From JBMSHD01 sp049416425 (GTDB lineage Bacteria; Pseudomonadota; Gammaproteobacteria; Francisellales; Francisellaceae): 25,027 nt of DNA. A program made the position numbers and the translations under genes. This document shows positions 13,860-22,844 of this stretch, piece after piece. Position 1 is the first letter of the stretch. Each line of letters starts with the position of its first letter. The stretch covers positions 1 to 25,027 of the forward strand of contig JBMSHD010000016.1 in assembly GCA_049416425.1 (NCBI GenBank). The letters run 5' to 3'. Under the pieces are notes generated by a model that did not search any database, had not been told where the DNA came from, and saw only the letters and a program-made list of their open reading frames with translations.

Positions 13860-14879
13860 TTATTTATCCGTATTTATTTTTTCCAGTAGTTTAACACGAT
13901 TCTCTAATTTATCCAGTTTAAATAGTCGTGCATTCATACGTTTCCACTCCATGTGCGGTTTGGCATTAAAACCACCCGAATACATACCCGGTTCGGTGAT
14001 ATTCTTGCTGACGTTACTGGCTGCGGTTAAAATCACATTATCACAGATCTCCAGATGTCCACTGATCCCGACTTGGCCGCCAAGCAAACAGTTTTTGCCA
14101 ATCTTGACACTGCCGGCAATACCAACGGAACCGGCCACCGCCGTATTTTCACCGATAATGACATTGTGTGCAATCTGAATCTGATTATCGATCTTGACCC
14201 CATCGGCAATAACCGTATCATCGATAGCACCCCGGTCTATGGTTGTACTGGCGCCAATTTCAACGTTTTGACCTATGCGCACGCCTCCGATTTGTGGAAT
14301 TTTAACCCAGTTTCCTTTTTCATCTTTGGCATTGCCGAATCCATCCGAGCCAATCACCGTATTGGCATGAATAATCGTATTATCGCCGATGGTCACATCG
14401 TGATAGATCGTGACGTTTGGCTTTATCTCACAATGATCACCAATGCTGACATTATCTGAAATCACCGTGTTCGCACCAATGACCGTATGATCACCAAGAC
14501 GACTGCCGGCGCCAATGACCACATGCGCGCCGATGGTGACCACATTGCCTGTTTTTACATCCTCAGCGATAACAGCCGTCGGATGAATAAGACCATTGGG
14601 CTTTGGTGATCGATCAAAGATAGCTGCCACCTTAGCAAAAGCCAGATAAGGATTATCTAAAACAATCGCCGCCACCGAAGACAAGGGCAAGGCTTCTTTC
14701 GTCAGCAATACGGCCGAGGCCTTCGTCGTTTTTAACTCATCGATATACTTGGGATTGGCAAGAAAAGAGATTGCCCCAGGCATTGCCGCCGAGAGGGTGG
14801 CCAGACGCTCGACCATGATCGAGTCATCGCCGTGAACTCTGCCACCGAGCATATCTGCCAATTGCTTTAAGCTATACAT
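13860..14879 (-). CDS. lpxD: UDP-3-O-(3-hydroxyacyl)glucosamine N-acyltransferase
   Basis: LpxD adds the second hydroxyacyl chain in lipid A synthesis. The 339-residue product has the N-terminal uridine-binding domain (about 1-95; FLANPKYIDEL at 39-49) and then a left-handed beta-helix from HPTAVIAED at 99. Catalytic His238 lies in QIAHNVIIGENTAVAG, matching E. coli His239. The C-terminus keeps NITEPGMYSGGF and a terminal helix (LDKLENRVKLLEKI). It starts 14 bases after the skp stop, so the pair is probably co-transcribed. Confidence 0.97.
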   Translation of the reverse strand: MYSLKQLADMLGGRVHGDDSIMVERLATLSAAMPGAISFLANPKYIDELKTTKASAVLLTKEALPLSSVAAIVLDNPYLAFAKVAAIFDRSPKPNGLIHPTAVIAEDVKTGNVVTIGAHVVIGAGSRLGDHTVIGANTVISDNVSIGDHCEIKPNVTIYHDVTIGDNTIIHANTVIGSDGFGNAKDEKGNWVKIPQIGGVRIGQNVEIGASTTIDRGAIDDTVIADGVKIDNQIQIAHNVIIGENTAVAGSVGIAGSVKIGKNCLLGGQVGISGHLEICDNVILTAASNVSKNITEPGMYSGGFNAKPHMEWKRMNARLFKLDKLENRVKLLEKINTDK

Positions 14880-14893
14880 AAACCTGCTCGCTA

Positions 14894-15475
14894 TTATGAC
14901 TTAGAACTATCGACTTTTTTACTATTGTCGGCTTTAGCATCCCCACTTTGACTGTTATCTTTTTTCATCTCGGCGATAATCTTGTCGGTCACATCGGCAT
15001 TGAGATCAGGCGATATGTAAGCCACCGCCTGAGAGCTTAAAATCAGATTGTAGTTTCCGGTCTTGGCAACCGCTGCAGCCGCGGCATTGAAATTCATTTG
15101 GAATACTTGAGCAATAGCCTGTTCTTTGGACGTCTCTTGTTGACGCAGTTCATTGTATTTTTGCTGAAATTGCTGCTGCTGTTGCTGCAAAGCAGTCTGT
15201 TTGGATTCTAGATCACTCTTGGTCATGGTTGGTGCATCTTTCTGTAGCTGTTGCGCCTCGCTCATCAAGACCTGCTGCTGTTTCTGCAAGCTATCCATCT
15301 CTGGTTTCAATTCAGCCTGTAGCTTCTGAATCGTCGCCTCACCCTGTGGCGCCCCTTGATAGACGGCAACCGGATTAACAATGGCGACATTAAGCGCTTG
15401 TCCATTATGGTCGGCGGCAATAGCAACACCGGTCAAACTTGAGGACAACGCCACAACGGTCAGTAATTTCTTCAT
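14894..15475 (-). CDS. skp: Skp/OmpH periplasmic chaperone
   Basis: Skp holds unfolded outer-membrane proteins in the periplasm and delivers them to the BAM complex. The 193-residue precursor has a signal peptide (residues 1-20, cleavage after AIA), then ALNVAIVNPVAVYQGAPQG, then a long coiled-coil arm (about 45-125) very rich in Gln, typical of the jellyfish-shaped trimer. NYNLILSSQAVAYISPDLNADVTDKI closes the family domain. The last 20 residues are a polar Lys/Ser/Asp tail not usual in the family. GGAG lies 8 bases before the ATG. It lies between bamA and lpxD as in many gammaproteobacteria. Confidence 0.92.
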   Translation of the reverse strand: MKKLLTVVALSSSLTGVAIAADHNGQALNVAIVNPVAVYQGAPQGEATIQKLQAELKPEMDSLQKQQQVLMSEAQQLQKDAPTMTKSDLESKQTALQQQQQQFQQKYNELRQQETSKEQAIAQVFQMNFNAAAAAVAKTGNYNLILSSQAVAYISPDLNADVTDKIIAEMKKDNSQSGDAKADNSKKVDSSKS

Positions 15476-15569
15476 TTTCTTATCTCCATGTTTAGTCGTT
15501 TTATTTGCTCAAAATATTAGTGATCTTCACCGACCTTATTGCCTTATTTCATAGACATCAATGCTGTCA

Positions 15570-17966
15570 TTAAAAATTCTGCCCCAGCGTGAACTGGAAG
15601 ATATTAGTCGACTGACCGGTTTTGACATTCAACGGTTTAGCCAGTGAGAATGCCAGAGGACCCAACGGTGATATCCATCTGAATTCAACCCCAACTGAAT
15701 AACCTAGATTCGAAAATGTCGGTGATGTCGGCGAAGCCGGTGTCGGATAGAGTACGCTACCATTGCTGTTTTTCGGATCATAAGTCAAATAGACATTACC
15801 GACATCAAAAAACACGCCTAGACGCATGCTGGAGCTATCCTTAACGCCAGGCACCGGAAACAGCACATCAACATTGCCGTAGATATTCATATTACCGCCG
15901 ACGGAATTTCCCTGGCTTGTGACCTTATTGGAATCCGTATAGGTATCGGCCGGTCCCATTGAGCCTTCGGTGAAACCTCGAACTGATCCCCAGCCACCAC
16001 CATAGAAGTTCTGGAAAAACGGCAACTCTTCGGTCTTGCCATAACCATCCCCATAACCAAACCCGGCTTTGACCGCTAACACGGCACTGCCGATAAGTGG
16101 ATGATAATAACTGGCCGAAGTTGTGGCCTTATACCATTGCAGATCACTGCCAGGAACTGCCGCCGTACCATTGAGACCAAATGTCACACCTTCCGTCGGA
16201 AAATAGGCGCGATTGGTGGAATTGTAATTCCAGCCCATATTAATCGTGCCGGTGATATAGGTATTTTTATTATTATTTTGCGCCAAAAACCAATCGACAA
16301 TACTCGAGTCTCCATCGGTTGGCTCCAAAAGCTGAGTGTTGTCAAGCCCGAAACCGACGCTGAAGGAATCAAAGGCGCCGGTGGGAATGCTATACCCCAG
16401 ATTGGCACCAAACTGATTTAAGCGGTAATTGGCAATATCAGTGGAATCGTAATCGGTTCTCGACACATAAGCGCTGACGGTCTGAGATATTCCGCTTTGC
16501 GTGAAAAACGGATCGGTGTAAGAGGCGTTGATGCTCTGATACGGTTGTGAAACCTGCGCACCGATCGAGAAAATATTACCGGTTCCTAAAAGGTTCGGCA
16601 TGTTAAAATTACCGCCGACCATGAATTTATACAACTGGGAATAGCCGATACTGCCACTGACCGAGTTGGCGCTTCGCTCTTTGATATGATAATCCATATC
16701 GATCATATCATCGGTTCCTGGAACCGGCACTTTCTTGACATCGACATCCTGCACATAAGGAAGACGCTGCAACTTAATCTTAGACTGATCGATCATCGCC
16801 TGATTATAGACTCCGGTCTCGTAATACTGCATCTGACGGCGGTAGACATAATCGTTGGTGACATTATTGCCAAGAAAATTAATCTGGTTGATATAGACCT
16901 TCTTGCCCGGGTCGACATAAAACGTGATCGACACGGTGTGATTATTTTTATCAATACTCGGCACGGGATTGACCATAGCAAAAGCGTAACCGTTGTCACC
17001 TAGCTTTTCCGTCATTGCACGTGCCGTATCCATGACGCTTTGACGCGAAAATAAATCGCCTTTTTGAAAATGAATCAGCGCTTGCAACTGACTCTTAGGT
17101 ACCACAAATTGACCCTCGAGTTTAACATCGGAGATGCGATAACGCTGCCCTTCACTGATATCAAAGGCAACATAGGCATTTTCCTTATCCGGTGTCATCG
17201 AAGCCTGTTTTGAAGTCAGACGAAAATCCAGAAAGCCACGATTGAGATAATAATCATCAAGATCTTTGACCGAATCCGACATATTGGTCGGTGAATACTC
17301 ATCTTTAGAGCTGAAAAGCCCCCATAAATTCCAGATCGATGGCGTGGTGAAGGTGATCTCATCAATCAGATCCGATTCGCTGAAGGTCCGGTTACCAAGG
17401 ATATTGATACCACGAATCACCGCGGTTTTTCCTTCGGCAATCTTGATCTTAAGCGCCACTCGATTTCTTGGTTGAGGCGTCTCTATAATATCGACCGTCG
17501 TTGAGTAATAGCCCATTAGCGCATACTGATACAGCAGTGATTGTTTGAGCTGATGAAGGATCTCAGGGTTTAAGATATTTCCAACATCAACACCGATTTG
17601 ATTCAATACCTTCATCAGATCTTCATTTTTGATCTTGGTATTGCCATCGAAGGTCACATCAGAAATCGCCGGGCGTTCCTTGAATTTTACGATCAGATCA
17701 TCTCCATCTCGGTAGAGTTTGACATCGCTGAAATAGCCGGATTGATAGAGTGCGGAAATAGCAGCATTGGTATCGGCGGCATCGATACTCTGCCCCTCAT
17801 GAATGCTCATATCCTGGTAAATCGTTGACTGATCAACTCGAGACAAGCCTTCCAACTTGATATGCGATACGGTAAAGCTCTGATCATCCGTTGCCGCTAG
17901 AGACAGACCCGGAGAGAGTGCCAAAAGCATCAAATAACCTATTTTTTTCAATTTGCGTTTTCTCAC
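15570..17966 (-). CDS. bamA: Outer membrane protein assembly factor BamA
   Basis: BamA is the essential core of the machine that folds beta-barrel proteins into the outer membrane. The 798-residue precursor has a signal peptide (about 1-25, ending SLAA) and five POTRA domains starting near residues 29, 96, 180, 272 and 352 (for example VSHIKLEGLSRVD, ISDVTFDGNTKIK, IRGINILGNRTF, ISDVKLEGQFVV, INQINFLGNNVT). A 16-stranded barrel runs from about 430, with the loop-6 motif VRGFTEGSMGP near 662, and ends in the C-terminal FTLGQNF with terminal Phe. The start codon is GTG at 17966, supported by AAGGA 7 bases upstream. dxr ends only 78 bases upstream, with no rseP in between. Confidence 0.96.
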   Translation of the reverse strand: MRKRKLKKIGYLMLLALSPGLSLAATDDQSFTVSHIKLEGLSRVDQSTIYQDMSIHEGQSIDAADTNAAISALYQSGYFSDVKLYRDGDDLIVKFKERPAISDVTFDGNTKIKNEDLMKVLNQIGVDVGNILNPEILHQLKQSLLYQYALMGYYSTTVDIIETPQPRNRVALKIKIAEGKTAVIRGINILGNRTFSESDLIDEITFTTPSIWNLWGLFSSKDEYSPTNMSDSVKDLDDYYLNRGFLDFRLTSKQASMTPDKENAYVAFDISEGQRYRISDVKLEGQFVVPKSQLQALIHFQKGDLFSRQSVMDTARAMTEKLGDNGYAFAMVNPVPSIDKNNHTVSITFYVDPGKKVYINQINFLGNNVTNDYVYRRQMQYYETGVYNQAMIDQSKIKLQRLPYVQDVDVKKVPVPGTDDMIDMDYHIKERSANSVSGSIGYSQLYKFMVGGNFNMPNLLGTGNIFSIGAQVSQPYQSINASYTDPFFTQSGISQTVSAYVSRTDYDSTDIANYRLNQFGANLGYSIPTGAFDSFSVGFGLDNTQLLEPTDGDSSIVDWFLAQNNNKNTYITGTINMGWNYNSTNRAYFPTEGVTFGLNGTAAVPGSDLQWYKATTSASYYHPLIGSAVLAVKAGFGYGDGYGKTEELPFFQNFYGGGWGSVRGFTEGSMGPADTYTDSNKVTSQGNSVGGNMNIYGNVDVLFPVPGVKDSSSMRLGVFFDVGNVYLTYDPKNSNGSVLYPTPASPTSPTFSNLGYSVGVEFRWISPLGPLAFSLAKPLNVKTGQSTNIFQFTLGQNF

Positions 17967-18044
17967 GCATTTATCCTTAAATTACTGTTAAATTCAATCT
18001 CAATAGTGGTATCTGGAATATTTAATCATCGACCATGCCATCAA

Positions 18045-19199
18045 TCAAGTAAAATACGCTCTCGCCATCCGATCAATGGCCATAACATCATCAATGGTTT
18101 CGGGGTTTTCACACCTGATGGCATCAAGCCCTTGTTCAATACCTGCAATAATATCAAGATAAGCGATCCTACCCTGCAAAAAGCGCTCAACCAGCACCTC
18201 ATTGATGGCATTAAAGATAATGGTGCCGCCATAATCTTTACGCCTTAAAAGCTCAAAGACGATGGCAACGGCTTTGAAACGCTCCATATCAAGCGCTTCG
18301 AAACTCAAATTCTGCGCGGTTAAATCAAGTGACGGCACATCAATACCATGGCGATGTGGATAATAAAGAGCAAAGCCGATCGGTGTTTTCATATCCGGTG
18401 AGCCCATCTGCGCCAGATAGCTGCCATCGTGATATTTCACCATGGAGTGAACAATGCTCTGCCTATGTATCAACACCTTGATTTTATCAGCCGGCACGGT
18501 GAATAGCCAATAAGCCTCGATAATCTCCAGGGCTTTATTAACCATGGTTGAAGAGTCAATCGATATCTTTCTGCCCATCTGCCAGTTTGGATGATCACAG
18601 GCCTCAGCCGGGGTGATGGCGTGAAGCTCATTCAAAGTCTTGTCACGAAAAGGCCCGCCAGAGGCCGTCAGAATAATCTCACTGACGGCTTTATCATCAT
18701 ATTTTTTGTTGTTTGCCTCCAGACATTGAAAAATAGCATTATGCTCACTGTCAACCGGAATCAACGTCGCCCGATATTTGGCGACGGCATTCATGAAGAT
18801 CTCACCAGCGGTGACTAAGACCTCTTTATTAGCTAAAAGCACCGTTTTACCGGCTGTAACGGCGGCATAGGTCGGTTTGAGTCCTGCAATGCCGACAATC
18901 GCCGCCATCACCAGATCAACCTGAAACTCGGCAGCGACTTCAATTAAACCGGCCTCTCCACTCAAAACCTCGGTCTTACAGGCGGTGGCTTTTAGTTTAT
19001 GAGAAAGCACATCCGCCAATTGATCGGTTGCCACTACGGCAAATCTGGGTTGAAATTCGAGACACTGTTTAAACAAAAGCTCAATCTGAGTGTGTGCCGT
19101 CAGGGCAAAAACAGAAAAGTCATCACGATTTTGAGCGATGACTTCAAGCGTGCTTCTGCCGATCGAACCCGTTGAGCCTAGAATAGTGATGTTCTTCAT
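18045..19199 (-). CDS. dxr: 1-deoxy-D-xylulose 5-phosphate reductoisomerase
   Basis: Dxr (IspC) converts 1-deoxy-D-xylulose 5-phosphate to 2-C-methyl-D-erythritol 4-phosphate with NADPH, the committed step of the MEP isoprenoid pathway that feeds IspB. The 384-residue product opens with the NADPH-binding ITILGSTGSIGRSTLEVI. LLANKEVLV, the metal and substrate site PVDSEHNAIFQCLE (near 149-162), ASGGPFRD and MGRKISIDSSTMVNKALEI are all present. Length is normal. GGAG, inside the end of gyrA, lies 7 bases before the ATG. Only 2 bases separate it from the gyrA stop, so the two are very likely co-transcribed and coupled. Confidence 0.97.
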   Translation of the reverse strand: MKNITILGSTGSIGRSTLEVIAQNRDDFSVFALTAHTQIELLFKQCLEFQPRFAVVATDQLADVLSHKLKATACKTEVLSGEAGLIEVAAEFQVDLVMAAIVGIAGLKPTYAAVTAGKTVLLANKEVLVTAGEIFMNAVAKYRATLIPVDSEHNAIFQCLEANNKKYDDKAVSEIILTASGGPFRDKTLNELHAITPAEACDHPNWQMGRKISIDSSTMVNKALEIIEAYWLFTVPADKIKVLIHRQSIVHSMVKYHDGSYLAQMGSPDMKTPIGFALYYPHRHGIDVPSLDLTAQNLSFEALDMERFKAVAIVFELLRRKDYGGTIIFNAINEVLVERFLQGRIAYLDIIAGIEQGLDAIRCENPETIDDVMAIDRMARAYFT

Positions 19200-19201
19200 C
19201 T

Positions 19202-21763
19202 CTACTCTCCTTCAGATGGCATATCATCCTCATGAGATACAACCTGAAGCGAAACCAGCTTTTCTTCATTTCTGAGATTAATAAGCTTCACGCCTTGCGC
19301 CGAGCGGCCGGTGACGCTGATCTGATCCACATGTGTGCGAATCATCGTCCCCTGGTCACTCACCAGCATCACATCATCTTTATCGTCGACCAGGCTGGCT
19401 GAGACAACCGCGCCATTACGTGCAGAGGTTGAGATGGAAATGACACCGGCAGAACCTCGCGCTGTTTTTCGGTATTCCGCCACCGCCGTGCGCTTGCCAT
19501 AGCCGTTTTCCGTCGCCGTTAACACCATACCAAAATCAGGCTCGGTGGCGATAATGGCAACGACTTTGCTGTTTTCACCGATGCGCATGCCTCTGACGCC
19601 TCTGGCCGTTCTGCCCATGGCTCGGACATCCTCTTCATTAAACCGTATTGCCTTACCGGCATCGGAAAAGAGCATGATTTCCTTATTGCCATCGGTCAGC
19701 ACCACATGCCATAAGGCATCGCCATCATCCAGTGCCAAGGCGTAAATACCATCACGACGGATACGGGAGAACGCGCTTAGATCTACTTTTTTGACCACTC
19801 CCTTCTCTGTGGCCATAAACACGTGATCACCTTCACTAAATTCACTGATCGGCAACATGGCCGTTATTTTCTCACCCTGCTCAAGCGGCAACAGATTATT
19901 GATCGGTCGCCCTTTTGCAGCTCTTGTTGCCTGTGGAAAATCATAGACTTTCGAACCATAGACTTTCCCTCTGGTTGAGAAACACAGCATGGTATCATGC
20001 GTTGAGGCAATCGCCATCATGTTGACGGAATCCTCTTCCTTCATCTGCGTCGAAGATTTGCCACGTCCGCCACGCCGTTGCGCATTATATTCACTCAAGG
20101 GCTGCGACTTGGCATAGCCGTCATAAGACAAGGTAACCACCATGTCTTCCTCGGCAATCAGATCCTCATAACTGAAATCAAGCTGAGAGGCGATGATTTC
20201 GGAACGACGCACATCACCAAACTCGGCTTTAACCTGCTCCAGCTCCTCACAAATGACTTGAAGCAATCGGGTTTTGTCTTTCAAGATCAGAATCAAACCA
20301 TCGATTTTAACGATCAATTCTTTAAATTCATTAAATATCTTGTCCTGCTCAAGGCCTGTTAAACGGTGCAGACGCAATTCTAAAATAGCGGCCACCTGAG
20401 CTTCCGACAAATAATACTGTTTATCGGCATGCAGACCATAATGTGAGGCCAGATCATCGACACGATACAGCGTTTTATCGACATGCTCCAAAAGACTTGA
20501 AACCAGAACACCATCCCAACTGCGACTCGATAAAGCATCACGGGCTTCCTGCGGCGTTTTTGACGCCTTGATCAGTGCGATCATCTCGTCGATATTTGAC
20601 AGTGCGATCGTAAGCCCTTCCAGTAGATGAGCACGCTCTCTGGCCTTTCTTAGCTCATAGATGGTTCTGCGCGTTACCACCTCTTTTCGATGACGGATAA
20701 AAGCTTCCAACACCTGTTTTAAATTTAAAAGTTTCGGCTGACCATCGACCAGCGCCACCATGTTAACACCGAAGCTCATCTGCAATTGAGTCTGCGCATA
20801 GAGATTGTTCAAAAGCACCTCTGCCACGGCGTCGCGTTTGACATCGATGACGATACGCATACCTTCCTTGTCGGATTCATCGCGAAGCTCGGAAATACCT
20901 TCTATTTTTTTATCTTTAACCAGCTCGGCGATTTTTTCGATCAGACGTGCCTTGTTGACCTGATAGGGAATTTCATTGATGATGATGCAATCACGCGAGG
21001 ATTTTTTATCGGTTTCAATTTCGGCTTTTGCCCGCATCACCACACGACCACGTCCGGTGTGATAAGCATCGACGATGCCGGCTCGCCCGTTTATAAAGGC
21101 CGCCGTTGGAAAGTCAGGACCGGGAATATAGTTCATCAGCTCTTTGATCGACAGCTCCGGATTCCCAATCAAGGCAATGGTGCCATCGATGACTTCCGCG
21201 AGGTTATGCGGTGGAATATTGGTGGCCATCCCCACGGCAATGCCTGAGGAACCATTGACCAAAAGATTGGGCACTCGAGTCGGTAACACATCGGGGATCA
21301 CTTCGGTTTCATCATAGTTAGGCGAGAAATCGACGGTTTCCTTATCGATATCGATAAGCAGAGAATGGGCGATTTTTGCCATTCTGACCTCGGTATAACG
21401 CATGGCCGCCGGTGAATCACCATCGACGGAACCAAAGTTGCCCTGGCCATCGACCAGCATGTAACGCAAGGAAAAAGGCTGCGCCATCCGCACGATCGTA
21501 TCATAGACCGCCGTATCACCATGAGGATGATATTTACCGATTACATCACCGACGACGCGCGCCGATTTTTTATAGGGTTTATTGTAGTCATTACCCAGCT
21601 CTTTCATCGCATACAGCACACGCCGGTGAACCGGCTTCAACCCATCTCTGACGTCAGGCAAAGCACGTCCTACGATCACACTCATGGCATAATCAAGATA
21701 GGATTGTTTTAATTCCTGTTCGATATTAACCGGCAAAACCTCATTGGCAAACTGTGTACTCAT
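19202..21763 (-). CDS. gyrA: DNA gyrase subunit A
   Basis: GyrA is the DNA-breaking and rejoining subunit of gyrase, which introduces negative supercoils with GyrB. The 853-residue product has the winged-helix and tower domains with catalytic Tyr123 (AAMRYTEVRM), and KYHPHGDTAVYDTIVRMAQ, where Thr84 and Asp88 match E. coli Ser83 and Asp87. The six-bladed C-terminal domain contains the GyrA box QRRGGRG near 563, which allows DNA wrapping and identifies gyrase, not topoisomerase IV. Thr at the Ser83 position is a normal natural residue in several gammaproteobacteria. The ATG at 21763 is chosen; the preceding codon is a TTG that would add one residue. AAAGAG lies 6 bases upstream. It begins the minus-strand block that runs into dxr. 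Confidence 0.97.
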   Translation of the reverse strand: MSTQFANEVLPVNIEQELKQSYLDYAMSVIVGRALPDVRDGLKPVHRRVLYAMKELGNDYNKPYKKSARVVGDVIGKYHPHGDTAVYDTIVRMAQPFSLRYMLVDGQGNFGSVDGDSPAAMRYTEVRMAKIAHSLLIDIDKETVDFSPNYDETEVIPDVLPTRVPNLLVNGSSGIAVGMATNIPPHNLAEVIDGTIALIGNPELSIKELMNYIPGPDFPTAAFINGRAGIVDAYHTGRGRVVMRAKAEIETDKKSSRDCIIINEIPYQVNKARLIEKIAELVKDKKIEGISELRDESDKEGMRIVIDVKRDAVAEVLLNNLYAQTQLQMSFGVNMVALVDGQPKLLNLKQVLEAFIRHRKEVVTRRTIYELRKARERAHLLEGLTIALSNIDEMIALIKASKTPQEARDALSSRSWDGVLVSSLLEHVDKTLYRVDDLASHYGLHADKQYYLSEAQVAAILELRLHRLTGLEQDKIFNEFKELIVKIDGLILILKDKTRLLQVICEELEQVKAEFGDVRRSEIIASQLDFSYEDLIAEEDMVVTLSYDGYAKSQPLSEYNAQRRGGRGKSSTQMKEEDSVNMMAIASTHDTMLCFSTRGKVYGSKVYDFPQATRAAKGRPINNLLPLEQGEKITAMLPISEFSEGDHVFMATEKGVVKKVDLSAFSRIRRDGIYALALDDGDALWHVVLTDGNKEIMLFSDAGKAIRFNEEDVRAMGRTARGVRGMRIGENSKVVAIIATEPDFGMVLTATENGYGKRTAVAEYRKTARGSAGVISISTSARNGAVVSASLVDDKDDVMLVSDQGTMIRTHVDQISVTGRSAQGVKLINLRNEEKLVSLQVVSHEDDMPSEGE

Positions 21764-21807
21764 CAATGGCTCTTTAAGAAATCGTTACTAAATACAAATT
21801 GTGCACG

Positions 21808-21813
21808 ATTATA
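21808..21813 (-). promoter_or_regulatory. Extended -10 promoter of gyrA
   Basis: On the minus strand the sequence reads TGATATAAT, a TGn extension with a perfect TATAAT, 45 bases before the gyrA ATG. No good -35 box is present at 17 bases. Transcription would begin near 21801 and probably read through gyrA into dxr. Confidence 0.55.
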
Positions 21814-21844
21814 TCATGTTTATGCTTTTGCGACTACTGACGAA

Positions 21845-21876
21845 TCATCATGAAAGGCATTTTGATCTCATGATGA
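21845..21876. promoter_or_regulatory. 9-bp inverted repeat in the gyrA/CDF divergent region
   Basis: TCATCATGA (21845-21853) and TCATGATGA (21868-21876) are perfect inverted repeats with a 14-base loop. They lie between the gyrA -10 box and the -10 of the cation transporter, where an operator for either gene could sit. Not a match to any operator I can name. Confidence 0.35.
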
Positions 21877-21915
21877 ATTTTATGATATGCCTATATTTCT
21901 ACCGTAAAAATCGGC

Positions 21916-21921
21916 TATAAT
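21916..21921 (+). promoter_or_regulatory. -10 box of the CDF transporter
   Basis: A perfect TATAAT, 29 bases before the ATG at 21951. No convincing -35 element at 16-18 bases upstream and no TGn extension, so it may depend on an activator. Seen by eye only. Confidence 0.4.
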
Positions 21922-21950
21922 CTTCGTGGTATTTTTCTCAAAGTGATAAC

Positions 21951-22835
21951 ATGGACAACCATCATCTCGAATCAAAAACCTTAACCATCAACCTGTGTGT
22001 GGCACTGGCCTTCTCCCTGTTTAGCCTGGTCATCGTCTATTTTGTTCAATCCCTTACCGTGCTCTTAGACACCGGCTACTCCGTGGTCTCGGTATTGATC
22101 TATGCCGTTTCACTCTACGTCGTCAAAAAAATGAACCAGCCGGCCAACAAACGTTACCCTTACGGCTATCATCGTCTTGAGCCGATGTTTGTCATCCTCG
22201 AATCCGGTTTTGTCCTGTTTATCGCCGCCGGCGTCATCGTGATGTCTCTGATTAATCTGATTTCAAAAGCCATCACACCACACTACGGTTTCGCGCTTCT
22301 CTCGGAGCTCACCGGAACTTTTATCTGTTTTATCATGTTTTTCTATATTCGCGCCATGGCGAGCAAAACGGGATCCAAGATTCTGGCCGCAGATGCGGAG
22401 CTGTGGAAGGCGGATACCATACTAGGCGGAGGCGTCAGCGCCGGCATTTTAATCGGCTATATTCTCGATGAGTCCAATTTTCATCATCTGGCCATCTATG
22501 TCGATCCATCCATTGCCATTATCCTCGGTGTCTTTATCACCATCAAACCGCTGAAGCTACTCAAAGAAGCTTATCGCCATATTCTCGACTCGGCTCCAAC
22601 CAGTGAACTCAATAAATCGATACTGGATATCACCAAAACCGCCGCCGACCATCATCGACTCAAAATAAGCGATGTCAAATCAACGCAATCGGGGCGCCAC
22701 ATCTTTGTTGACATCCGCCTGAGTCTGCCTGAAATTATGTATCTTAAAGTCTTGCAGCGCTTTAAAATTTCACTGAAAAAACAGTATAAAGAGAAAATGC
22801 CCGATTATATTATCAAGGTCTATATCGTTATCTGA
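21951..22835 (+). CDS. Cation diffusion facilitator (CDF) transporter with unusual metal site
   Basis: CDF proteins export divalent metals (Zn, Fe, Mn, Co, Cd) in exchange for protons, working as dimers in the inner membrane. The 294-residue product has about six membrane segments. NKRYPYGYHRLEP (67-79) corresponds to the conserved loop after segment 2, and VDPSIAIILG...LKEAYRHILDSAP to segment 6 and the family's linker. A cytoplasmic domain follows (about 215-294). The transport site deviates from YiiP: Asp40 is kept in segment 2 but the partner four residues later is Ser44, and in segment 5 (ADAELWKAD) Asp155 is kept but the His is Leu151. The substrate is therefore unlikely to be predicted by the usual zinc rule. 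It is divergent from gyrA. No Shine-Dalgarno sequence stands out. Confidence 0.85.
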   Translation: MDNHHLESKTLTINLCVALAFSLFSLVIVYFVQSLTVLLDTGYSVVSVLIYAVSLYVVKKMNQPANKRYPYGYHRLEPMFVILESGFVLFIAAGVIVMSLINLISKAITPHYGFALLSELTGTFICFIMFFYIRAMASKTGSKILAADAELWKADTILGGGVSAGILIGYILDESNFHHLAIYVDPSIAIILGVFITIKPLKLLKEAYRHILDSAPTSELNKSILDITKTAADHHRLKISDVKSTQSGRHIFVDIRLSLPEIMYLKVLQRFKISLKKQYKEKMPDYIIKVYIVI

Positions 22836-22844
22836 GAAATTAAA

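Noticed and set aside
16101..17003. Plus-strand open frames of 70-106 codons inside bamA
   Set aside because: They are antisense shadows of a clearly assigned gene, without ribosome sites or recognisable products. The same applies to similar frames inside gyrA, lpxA, lpxD, kefB and the propeller gene.
21500..21525. Thr at the GyrA Ser83 position as a quinolone-resistance mutation
   Set aside because: Thr is the normal wild-type residue here in several gammaproteobacteria, and Asp88 is unchanged.
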